Assembly (NCBI RefSeq): GCF_946222045.1
Contig: NZ_CAMILN010000007.1
Span: 1 to 51,101, forward strand
Direction: 5' to 3'
Origin: an uncultured Peptoniphilus sp.
Lineage (GTDB): Bacteria; Bacillota; Clostridia; Tissierellales; Peptoniphilaceae
DNA length: 51,101 bases
The first letter of the stretch is position 1. Each line of letters begins with the position of its first letter. The notes under the pieces were generated by a model, which was given only the letters and a program-made list of their open reading frames with translations, searched no databases and had not been told where the DNA came from. Shown in pieces: positions 50,001 to 51,101 of this stretch. A program made the translations under genes and the position numbers.

Positions 50001-51101
50001 CAAAAGAAGTAGAACCAAACGGTGAAGCTCAAGACACAGGTTTAACAATCAAAAACCAAGATGAAGAAACACCAACAACAGTAACAGCCAAAGACGAAGA
50101 CAATAAAGATGTTACAGTAACAGTAGATCCGGAAACAGGCAAAATAACTGTAACACCATCAGAAAACGTAGACGGCCCAATTACAATAACAGTAAAAGAT
50201 GGCGACTTTGATAAAGACAAAACATTTGAAGTACCAGTAAAGGGTCACGAAAAGGGCAGAGACGACAACAATTCTGGTGGCATCTGCTACACTCAAGATG
50301 GACTTCAAAAACAGTTTGAAGATGCAGCGAATGCGAAGTTCGGTAACATCAGGACGAAAAAGGGTGTCTACGAAGCATCTTATGATTCTGGTGAGAAAAA
50401 TGTAACAGTTAAGATTCTTGACAAGACAAAACCATTCAGCGAATTAAAAGGCACTGGTTTAATTGCAGGACTTACAGAACTTTATAAGGAAAACTATCTT
50501 GTTAAAGTTCAAATTGGCTCACAACCTGCAAGAGATCTTGTAGATATTAGAAATGCAAGTTCAGATGATGCGGTATTCATGCAAAATATTGCACAAATCG
50601 TTGGATCTGATATTGGTAATGAAATCAATGGTCAAGGAAGCAACATTAAGACACTGGACGATTTCATTAACAAGACTGTCGAATTAAAACTCACCGTCGA
50701 ACAAAAAGATTGTGATACGAACCCTGTCGACTTAACTTACACGATTAATGGTGTAGACGGTGCCCAACCTGCAGAAGAAACAGATGCTGAAAAGAATCCT
50801 GCAGTAGAACCAGAAAAAACAGAAGTTAAAGATAAGGACAAATTAACAGATGATGAAAAGAAATCTGTTGAAGACAAAGTTAAAGAAAAGAACCCAGAAG
50901 CTGAAAAAGTAGAAGTAGGCGATGATGGATCAGTAACTATAACTTATCCAGACGATTCAACAAACACTTTAACACCTGATCAAACAGTAACTGAAAAACC
51001 AGCAGAAGAAAAAACAGATGCTGAAAAGAATCCAGCAGTTGCACCTGAAAAAACAGAAGTTAAAGATAAGGACAAATTAACAGATGATGAAAAGAAATCT
51101 G
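47027..51101 (+). CDS. Large repeat-containing surface protein, 3' end beyond window
   Basis: The frame is open from the TGA at 47009 to the window end (over 1,350 codons); I followed it codon by codon to about 49320. The N-terminus reads QYRNIRSRKKIYEK, KLERRKNGQQANKF and a hydrophobic stretch ending PTNIFAEV, a long surface-protein signal peptide. No ATG, GTG or TTG lies in frame before 47135, which is inside the hydrophobic core; AAAGGGG (47011-47017) would serve a start at 47027, where the codon is TTA. A large N-terminal region (to about 49190) has no family I recognise. Next is an InlB-type repeat (VTFDLNGG to VYAFYGPE), two 105-residue repeats, a unique domain (about 50270-50760) and 78-residue repeats. 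Likely an adhesin. Confidence 0.75.
49671..50248 (+). repeat. Two 315-bp (105-residue) tandem repeats
   Basis: The segment from 49671 recurs at 49986. By eye the two are identical for about 263 bases (49671-49933 and 49986-50248), then diverge. The unit encodes a Thr/Glu/Asp-rich beta-type domain including DTGLTIKNQDEETPTTVTAK and ends VPVKGH. Identity at DNA level indicates recent duplication or gene conversion. Confidence 0.9.
50781..51101 (+). repeat. Start of 234-bp (78-residue) tandem repeats
   Basis: DAEKNPAVEPEKTEVKDKDK and LTDDEKKSVEDKVKE begin at about 50781 and recur at 51015. Between them is a VTITYPDDSTNTLTP beta hairpin-like motif. The second copy is cut by the window end. Such repeats often form a stalk in cell-wall-anchored proteins. 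Confidence 0.85.

Noticed and set aside
49714..50220. Pairs of minus-strand frames repeated 315 bases apart
   Set aside because: They are shadows of the identical repeats in the plus-strand surface protein, with no binding sites or family features.

Overview
The window is about 51 kb of low-GC chromosome from a Gram-positive anaerobe. Gram-positive features are lipoproteins with lipoboxes, tRNA-sensing T-box leaders, an RNase J, the Prp/L27 N-terminal processing pair, an LCP-family wall protein and a very large repeat-bearing surface protein. Gene order (sufCBDSU; alaS-ireB-ruvX-DUF1292; trmR-trhP-udk; infC-rpmI-rplT; rplU-prp-rpmA-obg-yhbY-nadD-yqeK-LCP-rsfS) is classical Firmicutes. The A/T-rich spacers and the type of surface protein suggest Peptoniphilaceae, Anaerococcus or a close relative; this genus call is inference.

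Layout. 1-1.1 kb: two paralogous small exported proteins, one soluble and one lipoprotein. 1.1-5.5 kb: an ABC importer with two paralogous substrate-binding lipoproteins, each behind its own promoter and T-box leader, then one permease and one ATPase. The specifier codons read UUC (Phe) and UAC (Tyr). 5.5-9.9 kb, mostly minus strand: a small membrane protein, an anti-sigma/ECF sigma pair and an ABC-2 exporter with a degenerate ATPase. 10-14 kb: ychF, a HAD phosphatase, rbgA, rnhB and yraN. 14-20.6 kb: the SUF iron-sulfur assembly operon, an Rrf2 regulator and a second cysteine desulfurase. 20.6-30.3 kb: AI-2E-type permease, alaS, ireB, ruvX, DUF1292, a Fur-family regulator, RNase J, trmR-trhP-udk. 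30.3-33.6 kb: the infC-rpmI-rplT operon (infC apparently starts with AUU) and a Trk/Ktr potassium uptake pair. 33.6-38.1 kb: DUF3048 lipoprotein, UBA/DUF4342 protein, SpoU methyltransferase, DUF6873 protein and two small-to-medium membrane proteins. 38.1-46.5 kb: T-box-regulated thrS, the rplU-rpmA-obg cluster, ridA and a rhodanese. 46.5-51.1 kb: a noncoding region with a 10-base G tract, then a surface protein running off the window end.

The most unusual items are: (1) two T-boxes in series with different aromatic specifiers in one transporter operon, with thrS in the same window as an internal control for the codon register; (2) a family of degenerate 18-bp-period intergenic repeats at three places (upstream of ychF, upstream of rplU, after the rhodanese gene); (3) a poly-G tract next to a perfect hairpin upstream of a surface protein gene that lacks any ATG/GTG/TTG where its N-terminus should start; (4) an ABC exporter ATPase with replaced signature, catalytic Glu and switch His plus a long acidic tail.

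I saw no tRNA or rRNA gene, insertion sequence, prophage or CRISPR array. All calls come from reading the sequence; no database search or folding program was run.
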